Shown here piece by piece: positions 7,561-16,647 of a DNA stretch of 64,000 bases. Both the position numbers and the translations under genes were made by a program. This stretch comes from CAJCIY01 sp964245825 (GTDB taxonomy: Bacteria > Actinomycetota > Actinomycetes > Mycobacteriales > CAJCIY01). The stretch is from the NCBI GenBank assembly GCA_964245825.1, contig CAXTNT010000007.1, forward strand, positions 114,583 to 178,582, in the 5' to 3' direction. How positions within the stretch are numbered: the stretch's first letter is position 1; every line of letters begins with the position of its first letter. A model generated the notes under the pieces. That model worked only from the letters and a program-made list of their open reading frames with translations, did no database searches and was not told where the DNA came from.

Positions 7561-9849
7561 TCAGAGCTTCTCGAGCGGGGCGTAGCGCAGCAGCAGACGC
7601 TTCTCGCCGTACGCACCCCCGAAGTCGACCGTCGCCTGGGCCTTGTCGGCCTCGCCCGCGGTGGCGACCACCGTGCCGAGGCCGAACGTGTCGTGGGTGA
7701 CCTTGTCGCCGATCGTCAACGACGGCACCGGCCGCAGCCCGACGCCCGCCGACCGGCCGCTGGCCATCACCCGGGCAGCCACCATCTGCGAGGCCGAGGC
7801 CCTCGTCGGGCCGTCCTGCACATGGCCCTGCCAGTCGACCAGCCGCTCCGGCACCTCCTCGAGAAACCGCGAGGCCGGGTTGTACATCGGCGTCCCCCAC
7901 CCCGAGCGCACCGTGGACCGGGTGAGGTAGAGCCGCTCCTGCGCGCGGGTGATCCCGACGTACGCCAGGCGTCGCTCCTCCTCCATCTCGCTCGGCGACC
8001 CGAGCGAGCGCAGGTGCGGGAAGATGCCGTCCTCGAGCCCGGTCAGGAACACCACCGGGAACTCCAGGCCCTTCGCGGCGTGCAGCGTCATCAGGGTGAC
8101 GACGCCGCCGTCGGCGTCGGGGATCTGGTCGGTGTCGGCCACCAGCGACACCTGCTCGAGGAGCCCGGCGACGCCGCCGCCGGGCGTACCCGCCTCGTAC
8201 TCCCGGGCCACCGCGATCAGCTCGACCAAGTTCTCCCGCCGGCCCTCGGCCTCGATGCCGTCGCCGGTCTCCGCGGCCGCGTCCAGCGCGGCCAGGTAGC
8301 CGCTGCGGTCGAGCACCGCCTCCATGATGTCGCCCACCGCGGTGTCGCCGACCGCGAGCTCGCGCAGGTCGCCCAGCAGGGCGGCGAACTCGCGGATGCT
8401 CGCGGCGCTGCGGGTGACGAGATCGGGCACCTCCTCGACCCGGTCGACCGCCTGCGCGAATCCGATCCGCTCGCGGTCGGCGAAGCGCGCCAGCGCCGCC
8501 TCGGCCCGTTCGCCGATGCCGCGCCGCGGGGTGTTGAGGATGCGCCGCAGGCTGATCGTGTCGCTCGGGTTCACCAGCACCTTGAGGTACGCCAGCAGGT
8601 CGCGCACCTCGCGCCGCTCGTAGAACCGGACACCGCCGACCACCTTGTAGGGCAGGCCGACGCGGATGAAGACTTCCTCGAACACCCGCGACTGGGCGTT
8701 GGTCCGGTAGAACACCGCGATCTGCGCGGGGGCTACCGCGTGGTCGTCCGCCAGCCGGTCGATCTCGCCCGCGACGAACGCCGCCTCGTCGTGCTCGCCG
8801 TCCGCGACGTACCCGATGATCTTCGGACCGTCGCCCTGCGCCGACCACAGGTTCTTGGGCGTACGTCGGGGGTTGCGGGCGATCACGGCGTTGGCCGCCG
8901 CGAGCACGGTCTGGGTGGAGCGGTAGTTCTGCTCGAGCAGGACGACGTGGGCGTCGGGGTAGTCCCGCTCGAACTCGACGATGTTGCGGATCGAGGCGCC
9001 GCGGAAGGCGTAGATCGACTGGTCGGCGTCGCCGACCACGCAGAGCTCGGCGGCCTCGACGTCGCCCCCGTTGGCGCCCGGTGTCGCGACCGCATGCCCG
9101 GCCAGCTCGCGTACCAGCACGTACTGCGCGTGGTTGGTGTCCTGGTACTCGTCCACCAGCACGTGCCGGAACCGCCGCCGGTAGTGCGCGGCGACGTCCG
9201 GGAACGCCTGTAGCAGCTCGACCGTACGCATGATCAGGTCGTCGAAGTCCATCGCGTTGGCCTGCTTCAGACGCCCCTGGTACGCGGCGTAGACCTCCGC
9301 GACCTGCTTCTCGATGTGGTTGGCCGCCCGGGCCGCGGCGCTCTCGTGGTCGACCAGCTCGTTCTTGAGGTCGCTGATCTGGTGGGCGAGCGTCCGCGCC
9401 GGGAAGCGCTTGGGATCGAGGTCCAGGTCGCGGCAGACCAGGGTGACCAGGCGCTGACTGTCGCCCTGGTCGTAGATCGAGAACGTGGAGCTGAACCCCA
9501 GCCGCGCATGCTGCTCGCGCAGGATGCGGACGCACGCCGAGTGGAACGTCGACACCCACATCGCCTTGGCGCGCGGGCCGACCAGCCGCGCGACGCGTTC
9601 CTTCATCTCGCCCGCGGCCTTGTTGGTGAACGTGATCGCCAGCACCGCACCCGGGGAGACATGACGGGCAGCGAGCAGGTAGGCGATGCGGTGGGTCAGC
9701 ACCCGCGTCTTGCCCGAGCCTGCGCCCGCCACGATCAGGAGCGGGGAACCGGCATGGACGACCGCCTCGCGCTGCTGCGGATTGAGCCCCTCGAGCAGCT
9801 GCGCGACCCTCGGGTCGTCGCTGGGCGCGGTCTCGGGCAGGGCGGTCAT
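7561..9849 (-). CDS. pcrA: PcrA/UvrD-type DNA helicase
   Basis: This is a superfamily 1A 3'-5' helicase acting in nucleotide excision repair, replication restart and removal of RecA filaments. All motifs are present over 762 residues: Q motif LNPQQREAV, motif I GAGSGKTRVL, Ia AITFTNKAAGEMKERV, II VLVDEYQDTN, III VVGDADQSIYAFRGA, IV LEQNYRSTQ, V TLHAAKGLEFPVV, VI RRLAYVGITRAQERLYL. The C-terminal tail TIGDKVTHDTFGLGTVV is the PcrA RNA-polymerase-interaction Tudor-like region. The ATG at 9849 seems nearly leaderless (TAGACT box 9 nt upstream). Confidence 0.96.
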   Translation of the reverse strand: MTALPETAPSDDPRVAQLLEGLNPQQREAVVHAGSPLLIVAGAGSGKTRVLTHRIAYLLAARHVSPGAVLAITFTNKAAGEMKERVARLVGPRAKAMWVSTFHSACVRILREQHARLGFSSTFSIYDQGDSQRLVTLVCRDLDLDPKRFPARTLAHQISDLKNELVDHESAAARAANHIEKQVAEVYAAYQGRLKQANAMDFDDLIMRTVELLQAFPDVAAHYRRRFRHVLVDEYQDTNHAQYVLVRELAGHAVATPGANGGDVEAAELCVVGDADQSIYAFRGASIRNIVEFERDYPDAHVVLLEQNYRSTQTVLAAANAVIARNPRRTPKNLWSAQGDGPKIIGYVADGEHDEAAFVAGEIDRLADDHAVAPAQIAVFYRTNAQSRVFEEVFIRVGLPYKVVGGVRFYERREVRDLLAYLKVLVNPSDTISLRRILNTPRRGIGERAEAALARFADRERIGFAQAVDRVEEVPDLVTRSAASIREFAALLGDLRELAVGDTAVGDIMEAVLDRSGYLAALDAAAETGDGIEAEGRRENLVELIAVAREYEAGTPGGGVAGLLEQVSLVADTDQIPDADGGVVTLMTLHAAKGLEFPVVFLTGLEDGIFPHLRSLGSPSEMEEERRLAYVGITRAQERLYLTRSTVRSGWGTPMYNPASRFLEEVPERLVDWQGHVQDGPTRASASQMVAARVMASGRSAGVGLRPVPSLTIGDKVTHDTFGLGTVVATAGEADKAQATVDFGGAYGEKRLLLRYAPLEKL

Positions 9850-9858
9850 CGCCTGTCG

Positions 9859-9864
9859 AGTCTA
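9859..9864 (-). promoter_or_regulatory. -10 box of pcrA, near-leaderless
   Basis: TAGACT (read leftward) fits TANNNT and sits 9 nt before the pcrA ATG, predicting a leader of about 3 nt. No ribosome binding site is seen. Confidence 0.45.
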
Positions 9865-9997
9865 GGTCTGACCTGCGACTCCGGGCCGCTCGCCACGAGC
9901 GCCAGGCCCCCCGTCAACGTTGGGTGCCGAAATCGCCGCCAGTCGCCGGCGAGTCGCGACAACACGCCGACCCAATCTGCGAAAGCGGGCGTGGAGG

Positions 9998-10594
9998 TCA
10001 GGCGGAGGCGCGGTCCAGCGCGTGTCGGACGAGCGCGACCAGAGCTCCCTTGGCCGACTGACGGCTGCGCGCGTCGACCCGGACGACGGGCACCTCCGCG
10101 GGCAGCGCGAGCGCATCCCGGATGTCCTCGAGGTCGTGCGAGACCAGACCGTCGAAGTCATTCACGCCGATCATGAACGGCAGCCCGCGCGACTCGAAGA
10201 AGTCCACGGCGGGGAACACGTCGGCGAGCCGGCGGCTGTCGCACAGCACCACGGCGCCGATAGAGCCGCGTACCAGCTCGTCCCACATGAACCAGAAGCG
10301 GTCCTGCCCGGGCGTCCCGAACAGATAGAGGATCACGTTCCCCGGCAGCGAGATGCGGCCGAAGTCCATAGCGACGGTGGTTGTGGTCTTGACCGCGACC
10401 TGCGAGGTGTCGTCGCCGCCGACGCTGGCCGACGTCATCGCCGCCTCGGTGGTCAGCGGGGTGATCTCCGAGACCGCTCCCACGTACGTGGTCTTGCCGA
10501 CGCCGAACCCGCCGGCGACGACGATCTTGACGGGCACCTGGCGCGGGACGGTCCGCGTCGCCGGGGCGCCTGCGGCGCGGGGGCCCACGGTCAC
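9998..10594 (-). CDS. CvnD-type small GTPase of a conservon
   Basis: This 198-residue protein is the Ras/MglA-like ATP/GTP-binding component of actinobacterial conservons, which form membrane-associated complexes resembling eukaryotic G-protein coupled systems. Seen: P-loop GGFGVGKTT near residue 28, G3 motif GTPGQDRF, and the G4-like VNDFD. The start is a GTG whose TGA-overlap (GTGA) couples it directly to the CvnB-like gene. In the usual order A-B-C-D a DUF742 gene (CvnC) stands between B and D; here there is no room for one. Confidence 0.9.
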   Translation of the reverse strand: MTVGPRAAGAPATRTVPRQVPVKIVVAGGFGVGKTTYVGAVSEITPLTTEAAMTSASVGGDDTSQVAVKTTTTVAMDFGRISLPGNVILYLFGTPGQDRFWFMWDELVRGSIGAVVLCDSRRLADVFPAVDFFESRGLPFMIGVNDFDGLVSHDLEDIRDALALPAEVPVVRVDARSRQSAKGALVALVRHALDRASA

Positions 10595-11010
10595 AGCGGC
10601 AGCACGGACTGCAGCTCGCGGCGCAGCTGCGGGGTCAGGCTGCTGCCCGCGTCGGCCACGAACCGGGCCATCTCGTACCCGACCAGACCGACGTCGGCGG
10701 TGGGGTCACTCAGGACGGTCAGCACCGACCCGTCACGGATGGACATCACGAACAGGAAGCCCTGGCTCATCTCGACCATGACCTGGTTGACGGCCCCGTG
10801 GTCGAAACAGCGAGCGGCGCCCCGAGTCAGGCTGGTGAGCCCGGAGGCGATCGCGGCCAACTGGTCGGCCTGGGTCCGCGACAGTCGACGGCTCATCGCC
10901 ACGAGCAGCCCGTCGGCGCTGACGGCGGCGTGCCGAACGCCCGGCACGGAGGCAACGAAGTGCTCCACTGCAGCCGGTACGTCGAAGCCGGCGGGCGTCG
11001 GGGCGCTCAT
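10591..11010 (-). CDS. CvnB-type roadblock/LC7 protein
   Basis: The 139-residue protein is a roadblock/LC7 domain from about residue 10 to 125 (VPGVRHAAVSADGLLVAMS, GAVNQVMVEMSQGFLFVM). In conservons this protein partners the CvnD GTPase, probably as a regulator of its nucleotide state. The ATG at 11010 overlaps the CvnA-like stop as ATGA, and its own stop overlaps the GTPase start as GTGA, so A-B-D are translated as one coupled unit. Confidence 0.92.
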   Translation of the reverse strand: MSAPTPAGFDVPAAVEHFVASVPGVRHAAVSADGLLVAMSRRLSRTQADQLAAIASGLTSLTRGAARCFDHGAVNQVMVEMSQGFLFVMSIRDGSVLTVLSDPTADVGLVGYEMARFVADAGSSLTPQLRRELQSVLPL

Positions 11011-12992
11011 CGGACTCCGTACGCCGCGTCGCCGTCTCCAGCGGGCCCGATGCCTCCAGCGGCCGCGGCGTCTTCGTCGGGCGCCCGCTCTCCGTCGAGT
11101 GGGGCATCGCCGACGAGTTCGTCCTCGAGACGGAGATCCGGCCCGGCGACGGCCTGCCCGTCCCGGCCCAGGACGAGTCCGTCCCGGTACGCCGAGAGCA
11201 GCCACCCCGAACGGTGCGAGGCCGGGCCGGGGGGCCCATCGGGGGTGGCCGGCGACTCGCCGGCGCCCGCCAGCCGCGGAGACATGTTCGCGAGCGGCAC
11301 CCGTCGTTGCAGGCCGGCGTCGGTCACGCCCGCGGCAGCCGAGTCGGGCGGCACAGACGCCGGCGGGTCCGGGAGCGCGGACGCCGGCGGCGCGGGCGGC
11401 GCAGTCGCCGGCGGGTCCGGGAGCGCGGACGCCGGCGGCGCGGGCGGCGCAGTCGCTGGCGGGTCCGGGAGCGCGGACGCCGGCGGCTCAGGCGGCGGGT
11501 ACCTCACCGGTGACTCGATCGAGGCGGGCGCCGCGCCTGCGGGTGACGGTGGCACCAGCACCACCGGCGGAATGAACGGCGCGTGCTCCACGGCCGGCGG
11601 CGCTGGTCGCGCGACGGCCGGTGCGGGGCCGGCTGCCGCCGCGACCTCCCAGGCCAGCTCGTAGTGCTGGTCGTCCGGGTCCAGTGGCGCTGCGGCCGGG
11701 GCTGGGTCGCGGTCGAGGTCGCGGTCGGAATGCCTGTCGAGTCTCCGGTCCGCGGCGTGACCGCCCCCGACCGGCAGCGGCTGGTAGACCGTCCCCGGTT
11801 CCAGTCCGGCCAGCGGCTCGTGCCAGAACGACGCATCCGGGCTCTCGTCGTGGGACGACCCGCCGACCGGATCCTCCCCGACGGCACCGATCCCCGGCCC
11901 GCCCTCGACGATGCGTGGTGGGAGCGCGACGGCCACCACGGTGCCACCGGCAGCGGCGGGGGCGACCCCCACGACGATGCCCTGCCGCGCGGCCAGCCGG
12001 GCCACGACCTGGTATCCCAAGGCGCCGGGGCGGAGCGCCGGGCGGTCGGCGGACAGCAGGGCGTCGATCTCCTTCGCCCGGACCGGGTCAACCCCGACGC
12101 CGGCGTCGGTGATGGTCACGACGTACCCGGCCGGGACGGCACGGCCATGTACGTGGACCCGGGTGGCCGGAGAGGAGAACACGGTGGCGTTCTCGATCAG
12201 CTCGGCGAGCAGGTGCACCACGTCGGAGATCGCCGTGCCGACCAGTGTGGCGTCCCGGTCGAGCGTGACGTCGACCCGCCGAAAGTCCTCGATCTCGGCG
12301 ACCGCGCCGCGCAGGACCTCGGACACCGCCACGGAGGGGCCGGCCGCGGCCGGCGCCGCACCGGGCTCGCCGGTGAGCACCAGCACGCCCTCGGCGCAGC
12401 GCCGCATGCGGGTCGCCAGGTGGTCCAGACCGAACAGCTCCCCGAGCGCGACCGGATCGGTCTCCCTGGCCTCCAGTTCGTCGATCCGACCCAGCTGACG
12501 CAGCAGCAGCGAGGTCTGACGCCGCGCGAGCTCGGCCTGCAGAGCGGACTGTGCCTCCGCGGCAGCCGCACGTGCGTGCAGCTCGTCGATCTCCGCACGC
12601 TGGCCCCGCAGGACCGCCTCCAGCCCGGCGGTGCCCGCCGCGCCCGCCGCGTCGGCGTCCGCCGGCCCGAAGATCACCATCGCGGCGGCGAGCACGCCCG
12701 CGCCCACGATCGCCATGAGCAGGCCTACGTACGCGCCGGTGAGGGCCAGCACGATCCACAGCACGACCTGGACCAGCAGGAGCGCGACGAGCATGCGGCG
12801 CAGCCGGGTCTCGGTGTCCAGCAGTGCCTGGCCGTGGCGGACCCCGGCGAAGCGGCCGCCGAGCCCGCCGGCGCGAGCGGCAGCCGGCGCCGGTCCGGTT
12901 CCGGTCCATGTCGCGGGGGTCGCCGAGGCGGCCCCCGCACCGTCGGGTGCGGAGAGCTGCGGAGCAGCACCCGACTCGGCGGGTATCTGCAC
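11007..12992 (-). CDS. CvnA-type membrane sensor, histidine-kinase-like ATPase
   Basis: This is the membrane sensor of the conservon, 661 residues. Order: disordered Ala/Pro N-terminus (1-60), two adjacent transmembrane helices (about 68-88 and 90-109), a helical coiled segment (120-175), a dimerisation-like segment LFGLDHLATRMRR, and a HATPase_c domain with N box LAELIENATVFS (Asn268), G1 DAGVGVD and G2-like GALGYQVVARLA. A proline-rich tail of about 300 residues follows and contains perfect 16-residue repeats near 502-545. GTG 12992 was chosen because it has GGAGG 5 nt upstream; the upstream open frame runs into the divergent transporter. Family members regulate antibiotic production or differentiation, target here unknown. 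Confidence 0.88.
   Translation of the reverse strand: MQIPAESGAAPQLSAPDGAGAASATPATWTGTGPAPAAARAGGLGGRFAGVRHGQALLDTETRLRRMLVALLLVQVVLWIVLALTGAYVGLLMAIVGAGVLAAAMVIFGPADADAAGAAGTAGLEAVLRGQRAEIDELHARAAAAEAQSALQAELARRQTSLLLRQLGRIDELEARETDPVALGELFGLDHLATRMRRCAEGVLVLTGEPGAAPAAAGPSVAVSEVLRGAVAEIEDFRRVDVTLDRDATLVGTAISDVVHLLAELIENATVFSSPATRVHVHGRAVPAGYVVTITDAGVGVDPVRAKEIDALLSADRPALRPGALGYQVVARLAARQGIVVGVAPAAAGGTVVAVALPPRIVEGGPGIGAVGEDPVGGSSHDESPDASFWHEPLAGLEPGTVYQPLPVGGGHAADRRLDRHSDRDLDRDPAPAAAPLDPDDQHYELAWEVAAAAGPAPAVARPAPPAVEHAPFIPPVVLVPPSPAGAAPASIESPVRYPPPEPPASALPDPPATAPPAPPASALPDPPATAPPAPPASALPDPPASVPPDSAAAGVTDAGLQRRVPLANMSPRLAGAGESPATPDGPPGPASHRSGWLLSAYRDGLVLGRDGQAVAGPDLRLEDELVGDAPLDGERAPDEDAAAAGGIGPAGDGDAAYGVR
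11359..11488. repeat. 48-bp tandem repeats in the CvnA tail
   Basis: A 48-bp unit begins at 11359, 11407 and 11455; the first two copies are identical or nearly so and the third decays after about 34 bp. Each encodes PPASALPDPPATAPPA in the CvnA-like protein. Such in-frame repeats can expand or contract by slippage. Confidence 0.9.
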
Positions 12993-13085
12993 AGGGGCCT
13001 CCGTTACGTCTCGGGGTGAGGTGTCGACCGGGCTGACCTCTACCTTGACCGAGATATCGGCTCGCAGCGACCCCCGGACAGTCCC

Positions 13086-13091
13086 TAGCCT
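13086..13091 (+). promoter_or_regulatory. -10 box of ABC exporter operon
   Basis: TAGCCT lies 9 nt before the ATG at 13101, which predicts a 2-3 nt leader. The divergent CvnA-like gene starts about 100 bp away, so the two promoters share this short region. Confidence 0.45.
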
Positions 13092-13100
13092 GACGCCGCA

Positions 13101-14849
13101 ATGAGGACAGGTCGAGTTCGCACGCCGTGGCACCTGCGCGGCCTGCCTGTGCTGCCGCGTCCCGACCCGGGCTCGCCCGACGTCGGCTCGGCGGCCGGCT
13201 TCCTGTGGTGGCTGGCCCGCCGGCAACGGGGCTGGATCGGTGTCGGCGCGATCTGGGGAATCGGCTGGATGGTGGCCCAGGCGCTGGTCCCGTTCGCGCT
13301 CGGCCGCGGGCTGGATGCGGGCGTACGCCGGCACGACGCCCACGCGCTCATCGGCTGGGCGCTGGTCGTGCTCCTGCTCACCGCTGGCGTCGCGCTGACC
13401 GGCATCCTGCGGCACCGCGTCGCCACCGTGAACTACGTGACCACCAACACCGCCTGCACGCAGCTGGTGCTGCGGAAGGCCGCCGAGCTCGGGCCGCTCA
13501 CCGGCGAGCGCTTCTCGGCCGGCGAGATCGCCACCCTGGCCAACGCCGACGGCGCCACGATCGCCCACATCACGGACATGAGCGCGCGCTTCGCCGGCGC
13601 CGTCGTGTCGGTGCTGCTGGTGGCCGTGTTGCTGCTGCTGGCCTCTCCCATGCTGGGCCTGGTCGTGCTGGTCGGCCTGCCGCTGTCGGTGCTGGTGGTC
13701 GCGCCGGTCGTACGCCCGCTGGAGCGTCGTGAACGCCGCGCCCGGGCGCTGCTCGGGGACGCCTCGGCGCTGTCCGCCGACCTGGTCCTGGGGCTGCGGG
13801 TCCTGCGCGGGGTCGGCGGGGAGCAGCTGTTCGTGGCGCGCTTCGACGCCGCCTCGCAGCGGGTTCGGCACGCCGGCGTGCGGGCCGCCCTGCTGTCCTC
13901 GGGCCTGGACGGGCTGGAGGTGCTCCTGCCGGGGCTGTACGTGGTGGTGATCACCTGGGTGGGAGCACGACTCGCGCTGTCCCACCACATCGACGCCGGT
14001 GAGCTGGTCACGGTGTACGGCTGGTCGGCGTTCCTCGTTCTGCCGGTGCAGACCTTCGTCGAGGCCGCGAAGAGGTACGCCGCCGCCTCGGCCGCCGCGG
14101 CGCGGATCGTCGCGCTGCTGCAGACCCCGCCGCTGCGGCCGGACCCGGCCGAGCCGCGGGCCGCGGTACCGACCGGCGACCTGTCCGACGCGGCGTCGGG
14201 CCTCACCGTGCCGGCCGGTCGGCTCACCGCCGTGGCCGTCGACGACCCGCACGAGGCGAGCGCCCTGGCCGACCGCCTTGGCGGCTGGGCCGGCCAGGGC
14301 GTCACCCTCGGCGGGGTGCCGCTGGCGGCGCTGAGCACCGCGGATCTCCGCGCGACCATCGTGGTCGCCGACCGCGAGCCGGTGCTGCTGGCGGGAACGA
14401 TCGCGGCCGGGCTGCAGGTCCCCACGTCCGGCCCGGCACCGTCGGTGGCGGCGGCCCTGGCTGCCGCCGCGGCCGACGACGTGCTGGACGCCACCGGGCT
14501 CGACGTCGCCCTGCCGGCCCGCGGCCGCACCCTCTCGGGGGGCCAGCGGCAGCGGGTGGCGCTGGCCCGGGTGCTGCGCACGGGCGCCCCGGTACTGGTC
14601 CTGGACGAACCGACCTCGGCGGTCGACGCGCACACCGAGGCCCGGGTCGCGGCGGCGCTCGCCGCCGTCCGGCGCGGGCGGACGACCGTCGTCGTCACGA
14701 CCAGTCCGCCCTTGCTCGACGCCGCCGACGAGGTGGTCTGGGTACGTGCCGGACGGGTCGCCGCCCGTGGGGCGCACCACGACCTGCTGCGCACCGACGC
14801 CGCGTACCGGGCCTGCGTCACCCGGGACCTGCAGGCGGCCGCGCCGTGA
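13101..14849 (+). CDS. ABC exporter half-transporter with degenerate ATPase site
   Basis: A 582-residue type IV exporter half: six-helix transmembrane domain (about 40-320) then a nucleotide-binding domain. The signature LSGGQRQRVALARV and Walker B VLVLDEPTSAVD are intact. The Walker A loop is gone (VAVDDPHEASALAD where GxxGxGKS belongs), the Q-loop Gln is replaced (VVADREPVL), and the H-loop His is missing (VVVTTSPPLL). It can therefore lend its signature to a partner's ATP site but cannot bind ATP normally itself. The partner is the next gene, which overlaps it by GTGA. Substrate unknown. Confidence 0.9.
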   Translation: MRTGRVRTPWHLRGLPVLPRPDPGSPDVGSAAGFLWWLARRQRGWIGVGAIWGIGWMVAQALVPFALGRGLDAGVRRHDAHALIGWALVVLLLTAGVALTGILRHRVATVNYVTTNTACTQLVLRKAAELGPLTGERFSAGEIATLANADGATIAHITDMSARFAGAVVSVLLVAVLLLLASPMLGLVVLVGLPLSVLVVAPVVRPLERRERRARALLGDASALSADLVLGLRVLRGVGGEQLFVARFDAASQRVRHAGVRAALLSSGLDGLEVLLPGLYVVVITWVGARLALSHHIDAGELVTVYGWSAFLVLPVQTFVEAAKRYAAASAAAARIVALLQTPPLRPDPAEPRAAVPTGDLSDAASGLTVPAGRLTAVAVDDPHEASALADRLGGWAGQGVTLGGVPLAALSTADLRATIVVADREPVLLAGTIAAGLQVPTSGPAPSVAAALAAAAADDVLDATGLDVALPARGRTLSGGQRQRVALARVLRTGAPVLVLDEPTSAVDAHTEARVAAALAAVRRGRTTVVVTTSPPLLDAADEVVWVRAGRVAARGAHHDLLRTDAAYRACVTRDLQAAAP

Positions 14850-16582
14850 GCGTGCTGCCGACGGCGACGCCGGCCGCGGTACGCCGGCGGGCACTCGCGT
14901 TGGTCGCCGGCCACCGCCGCCTGGTCGGGCTCGCGCTGCTGCTGCAGGTGTTCGCCGCGGCGGCGGGCCTGGTCGGCCCGGCGGTGCTGGGGCAGCTGGT
15001 CGACCTGGTCGTCGCCGGCGGGCGCCGGTCCGCGGTGGACCGGGACGTGCTCCTGTTCGGCGCCGCCCTCCTCGCGCAGTCGGTGCTCACCTGGCTCGGC
15101 ACGACCGTCGCCTCGGTCGCCGGGGAGGCCGCGCTGGCCGAGCTGCGCGAGGAGTTCGTGCACAGACTGGTCGCACTGCCGCTGGCAACCGTGGAGGAGA
15201 CCGAGGTGGGCGACCTGCTCGCCCGTGCCTCCAGCGACGTGAAGGTGCTCCAGGACGAGGTTCGGCAGGTCGTGCCCGTACTGGCCGTGGCCGGGCTGCA
15301 GATCGCCTTCTTCGTCGGTGGCCTGGTGGTGACCGCACCACTGCTCGTGGTGACAGCCCCGCTCGGCTTGATCCCGCTGGCGCTGTCGACGGTCTGGTAC
15401 CGCCGCCGGTCACCGGCCGCCGCGCGGGCCGTGCTGGCCGCCGCCGCGGCCGCCGGTGGGCACGTCGTGGAGACGGTCGACGCCGGCCGTACCGTCGCTG
15501 CCCTGCGCCTGGAGGGCGACCGCGTCACCGGGGGCGAGGAGCTGATCCGCCGGCACGTCCGGGCCGAGTGGGCGGAACTGCGGCTGCGGCTGGTGTGGTT
15601 CCCGTCGGCCGAGTTCTCCTACGGCCTGCCGTTAGTGGGCGTGCTGCTGCTGGGCGGGTGGCTGGTGTTCCGCGGACACCTGTCGCTGGGTGCACTGACG
15701 ACTGCCGCGCTGTACGTGCGCCAGCTCGTCGACCCGGTGGACACGCTGGTCTCGTGGCTGGACGAGCTGCAGGTCGGGGGCGCCGCGATGGCGCGGCTGC
15801 AGGGGGTCGCCGAGGTGGCGACCCCGCCGACTGCCCCGGGTGCGCCCCACGGCGGCGACGTGGAGGCCGACGACGTGCGGTTCGCGTACCGGGAGGGACA
15901 CGACGTCCTGACCGGGCTGAGCCTGCGCATCGAGGCGGGCCAGCGGGTCGCCGTGGTGGGGCCGAGCGGCGCCGGCAAGTCGACCCTCGCCCGGCTGCTC
16001 GCGGGCATCGCGCGGCCGCGCTCCGGCCGGTTGCTGGTCGGCGGCGCGGCGGTCGGCACGCTGGCGCCCGAGACGGTCCGCGCGCACGTCGCACTGGTGA
16101 CCCAGGAGCAGCACGTGTTCGTCGGGACGCTGCGCGACAACCTGCTGCTGGCCCGCGCCGACGCGGCCGACGCCGACCTGGACCGGGTGCTCGCGCAGGC
16201 CGGCGCCACCGTCTGGGCGGCCGGCCTGCCAGGCGGGCTCGACACCGCGGTCGGGTCGGGTGGGCACCCGGTCTCACCGGGCCAGGCGCAGCAGGTCGCG
16301 CTCGCCCGCCTGCTGCTCGCCGACCCCGACGTGCTCGTGCTCGACGAGGCCACCGCGCTGCTTGATCCCGGCGCGGCGCGCGACCTCGAACGCTCGCTGG
16401 CCGCAGTGCTCGAGGGGCGCACCGTGGTGGCCATCGCGCACCGGCTCTCCAGCGCCTTCGATGCCGACCTGGTGGCGGTGGTGGACGCCGGGCGGGTCAC
16501 CGACCTCGGCACCCACGAGGAGCTGCTGGCGGCCGGGGGGGCGTACGCCGACCTCTGGCGCTCCTGGCAGCAGGACGGCTGA
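14846..16582 (+). CDS. ABC exporter half-transporter, partner with intact Walker A
   Basis: A 578-residue exporter half with six membrane helices and a nucleotide-binding domain. Walker A GPSGAGKSTLARLL, Q-loop VTQEQHVF, Walker B VLVLDEATALLD and H-loop AIAHRLSS are all intact, but the signature is degenerate (VSPGQAQQVALARL in place of LSGGQ). This is complementary to the upstream subunit: pairing gives one canonical site (this Walker A with that LSGGQ) and one dead site. Start GTG 14846 overlaps the upstream TGA. The substrate could be a drug, lipid or peptide; nothing here decides. Confidence 0.92.
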   Translation: MSVLPTATPAAVRRRALALVAGHRRLVGLALLLQVFAAAAGLVGPAVLGQLVDLVVAGGRRSAVDRDVLLFGAALLAQSVLTWLGTTVASVAGEAALAELREEFVHRLVALPLATVEETEVGDLLARASSDVKVLQDEVRQVVPVLAVAGLQIAFFVGGLVVTAPLLVVTAPLGLIPLALSTVWYRRRSPAAARAVLAAAAAAGGHVVETVDAGRTVAALRLEGDRVTGGEELIRRHVRAEWAELRLRLVWFPSAEFSYGLPLVGVLLLGGWLVFRGHLSLGALTTAALYVRQLVDPVDTLVSWLDELQVGGAAMARLQGVAEVATPPTAPGAPHGGDVEADDVRFAYREGHDVLTGLSLRIEAGQRVAVVGPSGAGKSTLARLLAGIARPRSGRLLVGGAAVGTLAPETVRAHVALVTQEQHVFVGTLRDNLLLARADAADADLDRVLAQAGATVWAAGLPGGLDTAVGSGGHPVSPGQAQQVALARLLLADPDVLVLDEATALLDPGAARDLERSLAAVLEGRTVVAIAHRLSSAFDADLVAVVDAGRVTDLGTHEELLAAGGAYADLWRSWQQDG

Positions 16583-16647
16583 GCCGGGCCTCGGACAGCT
16601 CGGTCGACAGATACCTGCGGCACAGGCTCTTTCGCGCCGGTGCGCCG

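Noticed and set aside
354..9559. Very long open frames opposite or inside sucCD, purN and pcrA (for example 354-3116, 3174-5618 and 6023-9559)
   Set aside because: They are rich in Arg, Ala, Gly and Pro, match no family and lie fully across well-supported genes on the other strand or frame. Such frames are expected in GC-rich DNA.
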